A stretch of 64,000 nt of DNA from Hanleya hanleyi (lineage: Eukaryota > Mollusca > Polyplacophora > Lepidopleurida > Hanleyidae), in the NCBI GenBank assembly GCA_036873755.1, contig JAVTVY010018685.1:1-64000 (forward strand). The letters are read 5' to 3'. Position numbers and translations under genes: made by a program. The notes below the pieces were generated by a model. It was not told the origin of the DNA, searched no databases, and saw only the letters and a program-made list of their open reading frames with translations. The first letter of the stretch is position 1, and every line of letters starts with the position of its first letter. This document shows positions 1-10,560 of the stretch, piece by piece.

Positions 1-314
1 CCCACGCTCCGTGTATTGAAGACGGCCCCACCCGAGATAGTCCGAACCATTGTACGCGGTGCGGACCCTGACCTTGTACGCTGTCTGTGCGAGATCGGGT
101 ACAACCTGTTAAAAAGCAACGTACCACTGACTCCGGCTCAGAAGACCAAGTTGGCCAAGCATAAGACAGGTCTCCGAACCTTAGTCCAGAAGCGGGTCCC
201 TCAAACACAAAGAAAAAGGTGTTACAGAAAGGCGGCTTTCTCGGGGCCATCTTAGCACCGTTGGCCGCTTCCGTGTTGGGTCCAGTATTGGGTGGACTCT
301 TCGGCCGACAATGA
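1..314 (+). pseudogene. Polinton A: small basic/hydrophobic conserved protein, 5' end outside window
   Basis: The reading frame from base 1 encodes a conserved block with APPEIV, LCEI and NVPLTPAQK motifs, matching the protein coded on minus at 23165-23497 in element B, so this is a shared Polinton gene. Function unknown. After a lysine/arginine-rich stretch (about 204-224) the frame shifts, and the tail continues in another frame as a Gly/Ala/Leu-rich hydrophobic segment (about 222-311) with stop TGA 312-314. A hydrophobic Gly-rich tail after a basic segment could suit a membrane-active virion component, but that is inference. The N-terminus lies upstream of the window. The next gene starts 13 nt downstream. 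Confidence 0.6.
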
Positions 315-327
315 ACCACACGAAAAT

Positions 328-1142
328 ATGGTCCTCGTCGAACCACGATTCCTTCAAAACCTCCAATCGCCCTACCCTGTTCCACCTACGGTGAAGACCA
401 TAAACACCCTCGATGGAGAGATGCAAAAGATCTTACAGAGACCGGGGTTAAGCGACAGTGAGAAAGTACAACGGTACAATGAGACGCTTCAACGGTACAT
501 GACGTTCATGGACCAATACAAAACCCTCTCTACCCCACCACCACCACCACCACGTGACACACCGCCGACCTCAGCACCGCTCCAACAGCCGCCATTACCA
601 GGGGTACTACCCACAGCCCGACAGTGGGTGGAAGACGAAGTGCTGAAGAGTGTACCTGCATCGTTCAAGAAACAAGCTGGCCTGGTATTACAACGGATGA
701 AACAGAATCCTAACATGACTTGGAATGATAAAGGCGAACTCCTGGTACAGAATCAGGTGGTGCCCGGCACCCACATGACGGATTTAGTGAATGACCTGAT
801 GCGTAAACGCAGGTCGCACACGGATCCTCGAGGATGGGAGGTCTTCGCTCAAGGCTTGAAAGACATGCATGTACCACAGGAATTGGTGGGGAACCCCACC
901 GCTGGGCCTTTATGCAGCGAACCCAGCAATCGCCGAGTGGCCCACTACCTTCTTGGGAATCCGAATGGGAACCGGAGTCACCCCCCAAAACTCCACCACC
1001 AAAACGGGCACCTTCTTTTCAGGCCTTTAAAAAACCACCCTTCATTAGGACACCCCACATCTCCAGAGCCGTGACACGTAGCAAGTCAACGCGACGAACA
1101 CGACGCCGGACACAACCACCCAAGGCCTGGAACACCTATTAA
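328..1142 (+). pseudogene. Polinton A: conserved proline-rich protein (MVLVEP family), frameshifted
   Basis: Starts at ATG 328 (MVLVEPRFLQ), with a helical N-terminal third, a proline run (about residues 68-95), a conserved segment with KSVPASFKKQA, WNDKGELL and VPQELVGNP, and a very basic Arg/Thr C-terminus. The element B counterpart on minus (22259-23131) has the same order, so it is a real gene family of unknown function in animal Polintons. One frameshift between about 895 and 975 moves the C-terminus into another frame, ending at TAA 1140-1142. That stop is part of a TATA-like box serving the next gene. Usual length here is about 270 residues. Confidence 0.65.
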
Positions 1143-1172
1143 AACCAACAGCAGCAGCAGGACAGCTCAGTC
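1137..1172 (+). promoter_or_regulatory. Putative core promoter of penton-like gene (TATA-like + TCAGT initiator)
   Basis: TATTAAAA starts at 1137 and contains the stop codon of the upstream gene (1140-1142). TCAGTC lies at 1167-1172, so its A (1169) is 32 nt after the first base of the box, the classical TATA-to-start distance. The ATG follows at 1176. The same arrangement and spacing occur before the element B penton-like gene. Confidence 0.55.
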
Positions 1173-1175
1173 GCC

Positions 1176-2128
1176 ATGTTTTACCTCACCCTACCCAGTA
1201 ACAGTTCGCTGGATGTGTTTCCGGACAACACCGTGGCCAAGTACGTCACCCAGTTACCGCAACCGTTGCATTTACCTGGACGATGGGAATGTGGCCTGGT
1301 GGATATCCAATACCCTTACTTTCGTGGTACAACGTGCGAGCCAATGAAGTGGTACGATGGGCTACGAAGGCAAAAACACCCGACTCACCCTCCCCGAGAG
1401 CCAATACGATACTCCCAAGGAGTTCATGGGTGGGCTGTCAAGACTGTTGCATTATAAGGCTCTACGGGAGGTCACGAATACTTCAAAACCCATCAAATCC
1501 TTTCCCTTCAAGAATCACGTGGACTTCGATTACAACGCACACAACGACAAGGCACAGCTTATCGTCACAGCCAACGCGAGTGTCGTACTGAGTCCTATCC
1601 TACAGCAAATGCTGGGTTTCGATCTACAGACGTTCGCTGGTCCCACCGCCCACCAAGGCGAGATCCCGATGGATATGCTTCTCTCTTGCAGGAAACAAGC
1701 CTATGTTTATGTATACTTTTGTCTTTTTGAATTTGGTGCTAATACTGTTATATGGAAATGGAATAGGTCTTTGGATTATGGACGCGGATATTCTCTAATG
1801 GACGACGGCTGGATTATGAATGACGGACTAGACGCTTGTAATGAAGTCGGGTATGTACGGACTCTACGTCTACTCGGACGTAGTCGACAACCACATCGTG
1901 GGCGATATCAACACACCTCTGTTACGGGTGGTCCCCATTAAAAAGACGTATGGAGATCAAGTCACCCACAGTTTCACCCACATGCTCTACCTGCCCGTAC
2001 GACAAACCGACATCAACACGATCACGGTGGATATAAGAGATGACACGGGACGACCGGTGGCATTCGAACGCGGGAAAGTGGTGCTGACACTTCATTTTCG
2101 ACAAGCACGTGCTCCCCACTTTGCATAA
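1176..2128 (+). pseudogene. Polinton A: penton-like minor capsid protein, frameshifted and interrupted
   Basis: ATG 1176 opens with MFYLTLPSNSSLDVFPDN, and the C-terminus ends ARAPHFA at TAA 2126-2128. Length without the insertion (about 260 residues) and position directly before the pX-like and major capsid genes fit the single jelly-roll minor capsid (penton-like) protein of Polintons; that family assignment is by context and remembered family pattern. The frame shifts between about 1315 and 1357 (after IQYPYF). A 163-bp foreign segment at 1678-1840 splits the gene and shifts the frame again; the correct frame resumes at 1841. The stop overlaps the next ATG as TAATG. Confidence 0.65.
1678..1840 (+). 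mobile_element. 163-bp insertion in the penton-like gene, copy of the 29.5-kb repeat
   Basis: Bases 1678-1840 interrupt codons that are contiguous in element B. The segment matches about 29527-29693, just past the Penelope-like element, over its whole length with only scattered differences. It starts with a CTTCTCTCTTGCAGG-type sequence resembling a 3' splice site and ends GACGCTTGTA. ATG is present on both sides (1675-1677 and 1841-1843), possibly a 3-bp target duplication. Probably a truncated retroelement copy. Confidence 0.6.
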
Positions 2129-2532
2129 TGAAAGTACCTTACGAGTGCGATGCACGCAGCTATATGGACTATTATACCCAACAGGCCGGGGGTGGCTTTC
2201 CGGTCTTTAGCGGTGCACGCATGCAACGAGGACATGGACTGGGGAACATACTCGGCAGCATCGTCAAAACGTTCCTGCCCTTGGTGACGCGTGGGGTGAA
2301 AGCAATCGGCAAACAAGCGGTACGCAGTGGACTGCAAGTGGCCGGTGATGTCTTGGGGGGTACGGCACCCAAAGAATCCTTGAAACGGCGGGCCAAAGAA
2401 GCGGGAGGCGTCTTGGTGGCCAAAGCACAACGCACCGTAGGGAATAAAAGACCTGCCCCACCGAGACCACGCACCAGTCGACGACCGACCCAGCGACGAC
2501 GCACATCGAAGACCCAGGATATCTTTTCTTAA
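2128..2532 (+). CDS. Polinton A: pVI/pX-like basic virion protein, intact frame
   Basis: An uninterrupted 134-residue frame, sharing its first A with the TAA of the penton-like gene (TAATG). It has a tyrosine-rich N-terminus, a Gly-rich stretch near residues 21-38, an amphipathic or hydrophobic region at about 40-75, and an Arg/Pro/Thr-rich basic tail ending IFS. This layout resembles the membrane-lytic pVI and DNA-condensing pX/mu proteins of adenoviruses, as proposed for Polintons/adintoviruses. The copies at 21064-21456 and 58357-58689 align along most of it. It is one of only two Polinton genes here without a visible lesion. Confidence 0.6.
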   Translation: MKVPYECDARSYMDYYTQQAGGGFPVFSGARMQRGHGLGNILGSIVKTFLPLVTRGVKAIGKQAVRSGLQVAGDVLGGTAPKESLKRRAKEAGGVLVAKAQRTVGNKRPAPPRPRTSRRPTQRRRTSKTQDIFS

Positions 2533-2534
2533 AC

Positions 2535-3703
2535 ATGTCCTTGATCCACGCAGAGTCCTGCCCCTCCACCAACAGTGAATTTGATTTGTGGACCGTGCCG
2601 CCCACACAGACCAGTGCCGAACAAGGATTATGGGTGGAGCATCTCCCGCTCTCCAGCATCAACGAAACGGCCCATCGAGTTCACCATCAGTAATGCGGAT
2701 ACGGCCTATGTGGATTTAGCCCATACATACTTGTATGTGAAAGCCAAGGTCATCAATGGGGATGGCTCCAGAATCATCCAAGCTGCAACGGTGGGCCCGA
2801 CGAATCTCTGGCTGCACTCGATGTTTCAACAGGTGGATATTTTTCTCAGCGACAAACTCATCAGTGACTCGACCAACACGTACCCCTATCGAGCCTACAT
2901 CGAGACACTGTTGTCGTATGGCCGAGAGGCTAAAAAATCTCAGCTGACAGCCGCTTTATTCTACCAGGACACACCCGAGCACATGGACACGGTGGACAAT
3001 GTGGGATATAACAAACGGAAGGCTTTCACTGCGAACGGTGCCTCGGTGGATCTCATGGGTCGACTACACGCAGACATGTTCATGCAAGACCGGTACCTCT
3101 TGAACAAGATCCCCATCAAAATCCGACTGATACGGGCGCCTCCGACCTTCGCCTTGATGGCCACTAACGTAGAGGGGCATGCAGCTGACTATAAGATTGT
3201 TATCCAAGACGCAGTGCTGTATGTCCGAAAAGTGAAACCGAATCCAGCCGTTCAATTGGGACACATGAAAGCCTTGGAAACAAAACCAGCCCAGTACCCT
3301 ATCCGACGTGTACAAACCAAAGTGTTCTCTGTGCCTGCTGGAAATATGGGCGCCAACAAAGAAAACCTGTTCCTGGGGGAACTACCCAAGCGATTGATCC
3401 TGGCCTGTGTGGAAAATGCCAGTTTCAGCGGAGCCTACCCAGAGAATCCGTTTGACTTTAACCATTTCGGCATCAATTTTGTGGCCCTGCATGTGGATGG
3501 ACAACAGGTCCCAGCCACGGCCTTAACACCGAACTTTGGGCGCAGGAATTTCATTCGAGCCTATCAGAGCCTGTTTACAGCCACCGGTCAAATCAACCAG
3601 GACGAAGGGAATTTGATCAGTCGGGAGGACTACGGGAACGGATACACGTTGTTCTGTTTCGATCTGACCCCCACCTTAGAGAACGACCATCAGCTGGCCC
3701 TGG
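2535..3703 (+). pseudogene. Polinton A: double jelly-roll major capsid protein, frameshifted and 3'-truncated
   Basis: ATG at 2535, two nt after the pX-like stop. The N-terminus (about 35 codons) is in one frame, then shifts at about 2640-2670 into the long frame that continues to 3703. The sequence is the capsid family often annotated 'F54H12.2-like' in animal genomes: TYPYRAYIETLLSYG, LHADMFMQDRYLLN and VFSVPAGNM are recognisable and recur in elements B and C. The last ~40 codons seen in element B are missing because a 370-bp repeat replaces everything after DHQLALA; the frame runs on into that repeat as a spurious tail. Confidence 0.8.
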
Positions 3704-4073
3704 CTGTGGTTGCCATGGAAAACAGGTGGTTTATCGAACTGCTCAAGGGTGTCAGATTATCTGTAGAACAATGTACTGAAGAAAATACTCAAGATGTTCG
3801 CTATAGTGACGTCATCGTGACGTCATTTTTCAGGAAAATGCATTGTTGTGTTTTTTTTGACTGATTTTTCGAATTTTTCATTTATGTAGTTGTCGTCACA
3901 TCAACTGTGGAATAGATTAGAAAAAAATATGTGATTTGAAATAAAGTATTCTTTGGCATTTTTAATGGTGTAATTGTGAAAATTGTGGTCCATTTCTTTC
4001 TGGTCTTGAATTGGGGTTCAACTAGATCCAGATAGCTTGAAACATACAGGGCCAAGATCAAACCTCCATTGAA
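3704..4073 (+). mobile_element. 370-bp interspersed repeat inserted in element A, with paired CRE motifs
   Basis: Near-identical to 8557-8926, differing by a few substitutions and homopolymer lengths. It cuts the major capsid gene on its left and the unknown ORF on its right, replacing the capsid 3' end. It contains two perfect TGACGTCA palindromes 3 bp apart (3807-3825). Near 8.5 kb the first ~50 bp also exist in inverted orientation, so the left end behaves like a terminal inverted repeat. No coding potential. Confidence 0.75.
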
Positions 4074-4380
4074 AGATCAAACTACGGCCTTCAAATTGAA
4101 TGTCGCTTTCGGGTACATCTGACGTCACAAAAAGACGGACCAGTTACGGTATTATTATCCCGGCAATAATATCTATGTGTCTGACAAGCCGTTCACCGTC
4201 ATTAACCGGAGGTCACTAGAGACGATGCTGGAGATACTGGGCACCGTGGATGCCTTGAGATGGGCACATCGTCAACGCCCCAACGCACAATGGGTGGTAG
4301 AGAGGGTAACCAATGTCACGTTTTTCCTTACCAAGCTGACCGACCACCGCCATCGGTTGAATGCGTCACCCGTGCACTGA
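4074..4380 (+). pseudogene. Polinton A: unknown ORF downstream of the capsid gene, 5' truncated
   Basis: The frame encodes DQLRYYYP, then VSDKPFTVINRRSLE, then a segment rich in Trp, His and Phe, ending at TGA 4378-4380. An in-frame TGA lies at about 4121-4123. The minus strand of element C (57131-57668) encodes a homologous protein (DQLRYYY, DKPF, SLE) at the same place after the capsid gene, which supports a genuine Polinton gene. Its 5' half here was lost to the 370-bp insertion. I do not recognise the family. Element B has an adenain-like protease here instead. Confidence 0.5.
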
Positions 4381-4479
4381 TGAATACCATAACATGCCGC
4401 ACATACTCTCTATGTCTACATGCTGATCGTTGACTTGAGCTCAGTAAACACTTGTACCTAATGTGACGGTGCGTTAAAT

Positions 4480-4485
4480 AATAAA
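4480..4485 (+). terminator. Poly(A) signal AATAAA at the 3' end of element A genes
   Basis: AATAAA about 100 nt after the unknown ORF stop. Element C has AATAAA on minus at 57057-57062 at the equivalent place, followed by the same ATGG-like context. The rest of 4381-4650 holds nothing I can identify. Confidence 0.5.
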
Positions 4486-4654
4486 ACATGGTGTTTGATA
4501 TTTCCATTTGTTTTGCTGTGAACATACTAAACATACCCAGGGCGGCTCCCCCGGCCTGGGTATGATGTAACATTGGGGATAATAAACTATATAAACATTG
4601 CTGAACTTGTTGTTATTCACGACAACCGCTATCCGATTGTATAATACAGAACAT

Positions 4655-6345
4655 AATCCATACACTTTCTCTACTGCGCATGCGCAGAATGACGTCAGTT
4701 CCACGTCACACCCAGCCCTCTGCGCCTGCATTGGGGTATGTATGGGGGTCTTCATGCGCGCGCGCGCTGCGGATTCACCCACGCACTTCCGGAGAACCCG
4801 CGCGCGCTGCGGCATCGGAGTAACCCGCGCGCGCTGCGGCCGGGGCGGGCCGGGCCGGGCCGGGAAAACCCCCACAGACAGGTCAGTACATGCATTCCTC
4901 TCATGTTCCCAGGTCACACCCCATTCACCCAAACCGGAAGTGACGTCATACCCCTAATTTTACATGCACCCATCCATGACTGGATGCCCCTTCACGAATG
5001 CTTCACTTTGATACCTCACTCGACTCCATCAGACCCTTCGTGGCCCACCTAGACCGCAAAAACGTCTATTTCCACACCCGTTTCCCACAATTCCCTGTGT
5101 GCGCATGCGCAGAATGTAGACAACGGCCGAGACACTACTCCAGGCGGTTGCTTCCTCACATAGGCTTCACATGGATACCGCACTCGACTCCATCGGCCCA
5201 TTAGTGGCTCGCCTAGACCCCAAATCGTCTATTTCCATACACTTTCTCTACTGCGCATGCGCAGAATGACGTCAGTTCCACGTCACACCCAGCCCGTTGG
5301 AGACTCCCTCACGACTGCTTTACATGGATACCTCACTCGATCCAATCGGCCCACTAGTGGCCCACCTAAACCCCAACACGTCTATTTCTATACTACGGCC
5401 AGACTGCGCATGCGCAGACTATTGACAACGAACGACACACTAGCTCAAGCGGATGCTCCCTCACGACAGCTTCAAAATAAGACCTCATACGACACCATAG
5501 GATCATTAGGGGCTCACCTAAACCCTAACACGTCTATTTGCACACCCTTTTCCCAGAATTCCCTGTCTGCGCATGCGCAGAATGTGGACAACGGCCGAGA
5601 CACTAGTCCAATCGGATGCCCCCTCACCTAGGCTTCACATGGATACCTCACTCAACTCCATCGACCCACTAGGGGCCCCCTAGATCCCAAAACGTCTATT
5701 TCCATACCCTTTGTCTATTGCGCATGCGCTGAATGACGATATTCCGACCCCACACCCACCCAGTGGGATGCCCCCTCACATAGGCTTCACATGGATACCT
5801 CACTCGACCCCATCGGTCCATTAGTGGCTGCCCTAGACCCCAACACGGCTATTTCCATACCCTTGGTCTTCCGCGCATGCGCAGAATGACGATATTTCAA
5901 CCCCACACCCAGTCCTTCAGATGCGCCTTCACGAATGCTTCACATGGATACCTCACTCAACTCCATCGACCCACTAGGGGCCCCCCTAGACCCCAAAACG
6001 TCTATTTCCATACCCTTGGTCCACCGCGCATGCGCAGAATGACGATATTTCAACCCCACACCTAGCCCATGAGATGCCCCTTCACGAATGCTTCACATTG
6101 ATACCTCATACGACCCCATCGGACCATGCAGCGTATTTGAAGTCTGGGGACTACTTTTTCTCCGCGGAAGCTTTTTCCCGCGACCGCATCACCGCGCCAG
6201 ACCGCATTACCGCGGAGGAATACACACGCCCCATTCATCCACACCGGAAGTGACGTCATACCTGCGCAGAACACTCCTGCGCACACCTCATCACCTCCAC
6301 CATAAACCGGAAGTGACGTCATTACATCCAGGTGAAAACTGAACG
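4655..6345 (+). repeat. ~152-bp satellite array with an NRF1-type palindrome in each unit (left array)
   Basis: GCGCATGCGC occurs near 4677, 5100, 5254, 5407, 5569, 5720, 5872 and 6027, mostly 151-162 bp apart. Each unit also has an 'ACGTCTATTTCCATAC'-like and a 'CACATGGATACCTCACTCGA'-like segment. The first unit is interrupted by a GC-rich block (4750-4880). The array ends in a unique tail (6130-6345) containing 'ACTACTTTTTCTCCGCGGAAG'-like sequence. The same repeat and tail lie in opposite orientation at 62784-63895, so this is a dispersed element with internal tandem repeats. The frames through it are repeat artefacts. Confidence 0.85.
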
Positions 6346-6354
6346 GATTTAGCT

Positions 6355-6668
6355 TCTCTATACTACTCCGGGATCACAAGGCTCCAGGGGCCGTTCGGCT
6401 CTATCCGGCAATGACACACCCTCTCCCGACTCTCTGTCCACTATATTAATAGAGTTCGGCAAATAGCACGAATAGTACGGCGGTAAACAGGAGAAATTCA
6501 ATCAGTCGTTGATGTTTGAAGACTGATTGCAGACACATCGATCCTCATGGCGATCAAACTATTTGCCAAACTAGATAAAAATAGTGGACAGAGAGTGGGT
6601 AAGGATGGTTTCATTGCCGGATAGATTCGTACGGCCCATGAAGCCTTGTGGTCCCGGAGTGTACATCT
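6355..6668. mobile_element. MITE-like imperfect inverted repeat (~105-bp arms)
   Basis: Bases 6358-6467 and 6560-6666 are inverted copies (TCCGGGATCACAAGGCTCC with GTCCCGGAG; TATCCGGCAATGA with its complement; CTCTCTGTCCACTAT with its complement). A ~90-bp centre separates them. No coding capacity; probably a fold-back MITE. Confidence 0.7.
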
Positions 6669-7656
6669 AAATCCAATTGGAGGAAGCATGGCGAAGTGTA
6701 GGAACCACAGCACGTAAGTAGCACTGTTTTGTCAGAAATTTTTGGGGAAATTCAAAATTTAATTTTTTTAAATTTAAAATTTTAATTTTTTTAAATTTTA
6801 AAATTTTAATTTTTTTTAACATCTTGGAAACACTAAATTATTATATAGCTTACTATAATACTCATACATGGTCATATTTTAAAGCGCGAGCCCGTGTTTG
6901 CCAAGCATGGAAAATTACACTATATAGTATATACCCTATACAATAGACCAGGTGAATAACATGGCCTCGAAAATGACGCTGAGAGAAAACACCACCTTCT
7001 TTTAAATCGGTCTAGCGATCGAACCAGGGCACGAAATGTGCCAAAGTTGTATGCGATTGAACGAGGACATGCTATAGTTTATGTCGACGTGTCATTATCC
7101 CAACGACTGTTACTAATTATCACTGTACACCCAGATGAAGTCCGATGTTACGCTGAATTTTCTTTAGTCGGACAAGATCGCGGTCAGAATTTGTCAATGT
7201 AAACCGCAATGGACAGGCAGTTTTGGCCAGTCATCCCTTCAATCACCGCATAAATTGGTCTGCTTTTTCAAGCTGGGTGTCAATACATAACGTACCTGTG
7301 CTGACATTACTCCATGACATCGCCCTATAGTAAATCCATGCGTGTTTTCTTGTATTCAAACTGTTGTTGTTGTTGTTGTTCAAATCATTTTAACTTCAAA
7401 CCCGGCCTCCGGTTGAATTTCTTCTGGCCGAGTCAAGCTCGACGCTGATTGGTCGGAATATTGAAAAGGCTATATTTAGAGATATTCCGACCAATATATA
7501 GACCGATTTAAAAAATTGAAATTTTTAAAAATTAGATTTTAAATTTTCAAAAAAATGCAAAACAGTGGAATGCGGGAGGAATGAACGAAGACATGAAAAC
7601 TTGACTGAATGTATGTGAGTTGAGAGAGCTGCAAATATATACTTTTAATCCCACAG
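6669..7656. other. Non-coding, AT-rich intron sequence before the first visible host exon
   Basis: Contains two A/T-rich tracts of AAATTT words (6735-6830 and 7505-7560) and a short TTG run (7360-7380). The last 30 bases are a pyrimidine-rich tract ending in CCCACAG, the splice acceptor of the exon at 7657. I find no gene. Confidence 0.5.
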
Positions 7657-7872
7657 ACCCTGATCTGTTGAGTGCAATTGGAGACGTCTCAGCAGAACTG
7701 GACTGTCTACCCGTGTATGTGTTTGATGATGGCACTTTACCTACCAGTAATACCGTAAACCATCTCTATGATCTGATGAAGCGCTCGTCGTCTGCACCTG
7801 TTGACCCCAATCAACGGTTTTCCATCCAGTGGAGTGATACTGCGTTGTACCTATATACGTCTGGGACGACAG
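7657..7872 (+). CDS. SLC27A: SLC27A/FATP-family acyl-CoA synthetase, exon (first visible)
   Basis: Acceptor ATCCCACAG at 7656 and donor GTGAGT at 7873 frame a 216-nt exon coding PDLLSAIGDVSAELDCLPVY through WSDTALYLYTSGTTG. The last residues are the start of the AMP-binding P-loop signature (YTSGTTG), which finishes in the exon at 32930. The first codon is split with a missing upstream exon; about 200 N-terminal residues (membrane anchor and start) are not found in the window. The product activates long or very-long-chain fatty acids with ATP and CoA at membranes. Subtype within SLC27A1-6 not resolved. Confidence 0.9.
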
Positions 7873-8074
7873 GTGAGTCAATACACAGTTTCTTGGGCAG
7901 GCTGTTTACAAAAAGCAGTCTGATAAGGGGCAGTTTAATAGGCACATCGATTAGCAAAACGCCAAATCACGGCGTACCTATAATAAATCGCCCTCATTGG
8001 TCAGCGGTTGAAATCACCGGTGTGGAGGCTATAATATGGAACCGTGGAGAGGACATAGTTAATATTTTTGTAAT

Positions 8075-8335
8075 TTCCCCCTAGATAATATCCCCCGAGA
8101 CAATATCTAGGAGAAAATTCGCCATTGGTCAATTATCTAGGGGGAAAATAATTCACCCCGAGAAAATTATCTGGGTGGAAATTCGCGATTGGTCAATTAT
8201 CTCGAGTGAAATCAATTTTCCCCGAGATAATATCCCTCGAGATAATTATCTAGGGGGAAATTCGCAATTGGTCAATTATCTCGGGTGAAATTATCTCGGG
8301 GTAAATTATTTTTCCCCGAGATGATTGACCAATGA
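8075..8335 (+). repeat. Degenerate ~70-bp minisatellite
   Basis: About three to four copies of a unit with 'AAATTCGCNATTGGTCAATTATCT' near 8118, 8183 and 8262, separated by runs of 'GGGGGAAA' and 'CCCCGAGATAAT'. The CCCCGAGA and TCTCGGGG words pair, so copies can fold. Non-coding. Confidence 0.6.
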
Positions 8336-8453
8336 CCGGCGGCCAAAAGGTTGAACCAGGGACAGTACAATACTTTATGGTCCCTGGTTGAACCTTGCGC
8401 CCATTATATGGTTTTAGTGATTTGGCATCTAGGGACCATCTGGCACCCTTTAG

Positions 8454-8610
8454 CAGTTTGATAAAACACCCTTGAGCGGTTTGATGAAACATCTGTTTTC
8501 CATGGCAACCACAGTACATGTTGGACTGTGGTTGCCATGGATAACAGGTATACTTACTGTGGTTGCCATGGAAAACAGGTGGTTTATCGAACTGCTCAAG
8601 GGTGTCAGAT
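8454..8610. repeat. Inverted ends of the 370-bp repeat family
   Basis: 8456-8513 is an inverted copy of 8557-8608 (ACCCTTGAGCGGTTTGAT against ATCGAACTGCTCAAGGGTG; TTTTCCATGGCAACCACAGT against its complement). A third partial copy (ACTGTGGTTGCCATGGATAA) sits between at 8525-8545. This looks like two elements inserted head to head. Confidence 0.65.
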
Positions 8611-8926
8611 TATCTGTAGAACAATGTACTGAAGAAAATACTCAAGGTGTTCGCTATGGTGACGTCATCGTGACGTCATTTTTCAGGAAAATGCATTGTT
8701 GTGTTTTTTTGACTGATTTTTCGAATTTTTCATTTATGTAGTTGTCGTCACATCAACTGTGGAATAGATTAGAAAAAAAATATGTGATTTGAAATAAAGT
8801 ATTCTTTGGCATTTTTAATGGTGTAATTGTGAAAATTGTGGTCCATTTCTTTCTGGTCTTGAATTGGGGTTCAACTACATCCAGATAGCTTGAAACATAC
8901 AGGGCCAAGATCAAACCTCCATTGAA
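8557..8926 (+). mobile_element. Second copy of the 370-bp CRE-containing repeat
   Basis: Near-identical to 3704-4073, including the paired TGACGTCA motifs (8660-8678). It shows the element boundaries: both copies start CTGTGGTTGCC and end CCTCCATTGAA, with unrelated sequence beyond. Confidence 0.75.
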
Positions 8927-9565
8927 CAGATGGTTCCTCTCAGACATGCAGATTTGTTACTATGTCGATTTCCAGTCCATATTACAGTGCGCATAGCAGT
9001 ACATTTAATTGAAGAAAAATTATAACATCGAGAAACATCAAAAGAATAATGAGAAATGGCACTTACAGGCCACCATCCAAAGTTTATCGGCTTTTTGCTC
9101 AGTTGGAAAAAAATACTTTTGGACAGTGATGAAACTATTCTTTCATTTACAACATACTTTTTTCAAGGGTGTACTATCCCTTTAAACCCATGTAGTCATT
9201 TTTGTTAAGTTTATAGCTCTTAAGGTCCAAATCAATTCATTTTTCAGATATAAACACAAATAGGTAATATTGTATATTATGGTATTTCCTCAATAGAAAT
9301 AGAACTGTACAGTCTAGTACTGTGATGGCCTTAGCAACTAAATGCATGGTCCATAAAGGGAACCAAAATAATACCATATGAAGTTTAACGATCTTTTTTC
9401 ATGGTGCACTGGAGCTGAGAAACATATCTTTTTTAGATTATAGCTTACCGTTGTGGTCATTTTGAATATAAGCAAAAATCTCAGAGCAGAGCATCATGAG
9501 TAAACATTTGCGTACACTTCGCCATCCATAATATGGCTTGGGAATCGTGCGTCTCCCTTATCGCG
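8927..9565. other. Unannotated intron sequence
   Basis: AT-rich, no frame longer than chance, no repeat I can pair within the window. Confidence 0.4.
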
Positions 9566-9622
9566 AAGCGATATCCGGTACTTTACCGGATTCTGTTCGG
9601 CCTTCATCCGGCGGCGAACAGA
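9566..9622. other. Three adjacent perfect small hairpins
   Basis: ATCGC-gaa-GCGAT, then TCCGGTA-ctt-TACCGGA, then CTGTTCG...CGAACAG (with an inner GCC...GGC) follow one another within 57 bp. They may mark a transposon end. Confidence 0.5.
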
Positions 9623-10390
9623 CTCGAGAAATCTGATGAATTACAGGTTTCATACCACTTCGGAAACAGATATTCTCTGGGCTTACAAAATATATAGGTA
9701 TGAATAACTTTCATACCACCCAAGAAGTGTGTTAGATCTGTAATTTTGAACAAGGACATCACATGACTCGAAAATGACGGGCAACGTTGAGGTTACGTCG
9801 TTAGACTGATTTGCTGACGAAGTCACGTGGTATTGATTTCTGGAAATTCCCTCTTGTAGCTGCCGAAAGTAGGCTGAGAATGGATGCACACGATCCCAGG
9901 GTCAAGTCTTACCGCGTATAGATGACCCAGATGGTTACAGGTTGCATGAGTAAATTGAAGATGGCGACCATGTGATCGTGACAAAAATGGTATCTTGGTC
10001 ATTCTTTCCTCTGGATAACTGATCTTTGCCTTTTTAGCGTAAAATGTCACAAAGTATTTTACTTCAAATAATATAATTATTTTCCAATTTATTACAATTT
10101 ATATGCAGAAAATTGCATGAATAACAAATTCGGGAAACGTCCAAAAATTCAGCTAAGAAATACATTTTCCTGTGAGACTATCTTGAATATTTTACATTTA
10201 CAGCTAAAGCTCTAGTAAGGTATTGTTGAAATTATTCATAAGCATAGCATAATATTAGTTATTTTGGCCTGTGTTTGCCATAATATTTTTTTATCAAAAA
10301 GTGATATAAATGTCACCCTCTATTTTCTATATGCACTTGGTATGTAGGTATGAAATCAGTCAAATATCATTGTGGGACCATCACGGCAAG
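9623..10390. other. Unannotated intron sequence
   Basis: No supported gene, and short frames only. No internal repeat seen. Confidence 0.4.
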
Positions 10391-10394
10391 GTTT

Positions 10395-10560
10395 GACTGA
10401 AAACCCTCATTTGGCTGCCGGACTACTAAGAATGTCCGGTGGCTATAAAAGTGTCTGGCTCCTATATCTTCTAACCAAGCCAGGACATTTTTGTCCATGT
10501 TTGCAACCATTACAGACCCTTATCCCGGAAGAAAAAGGATATGAGAAGGGGCACTAATAT
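10395..10560 (+). repeat. Dispersed repeat, copy 1 (second copy at about 36215-36365)
   Basis: Shares 'AAGAATGTCCGGYGGCT', 'GTGTCYGGCTCCT', 'TTCTAACCAAGC' and 'GGATATGAGAAG' in the same order with 36215-36365, at roughly 75-80 % similarity by eye. Function unknown. The following 10561-10868 shows nothing recognisable. Confidence 0.55.

Noticed and set aside
3704..3864. Capsid C-terminal extension in element A
   Set aside because: The tail codons belong to the inserted 370-bp repeat, which also occurs alone at 8557.
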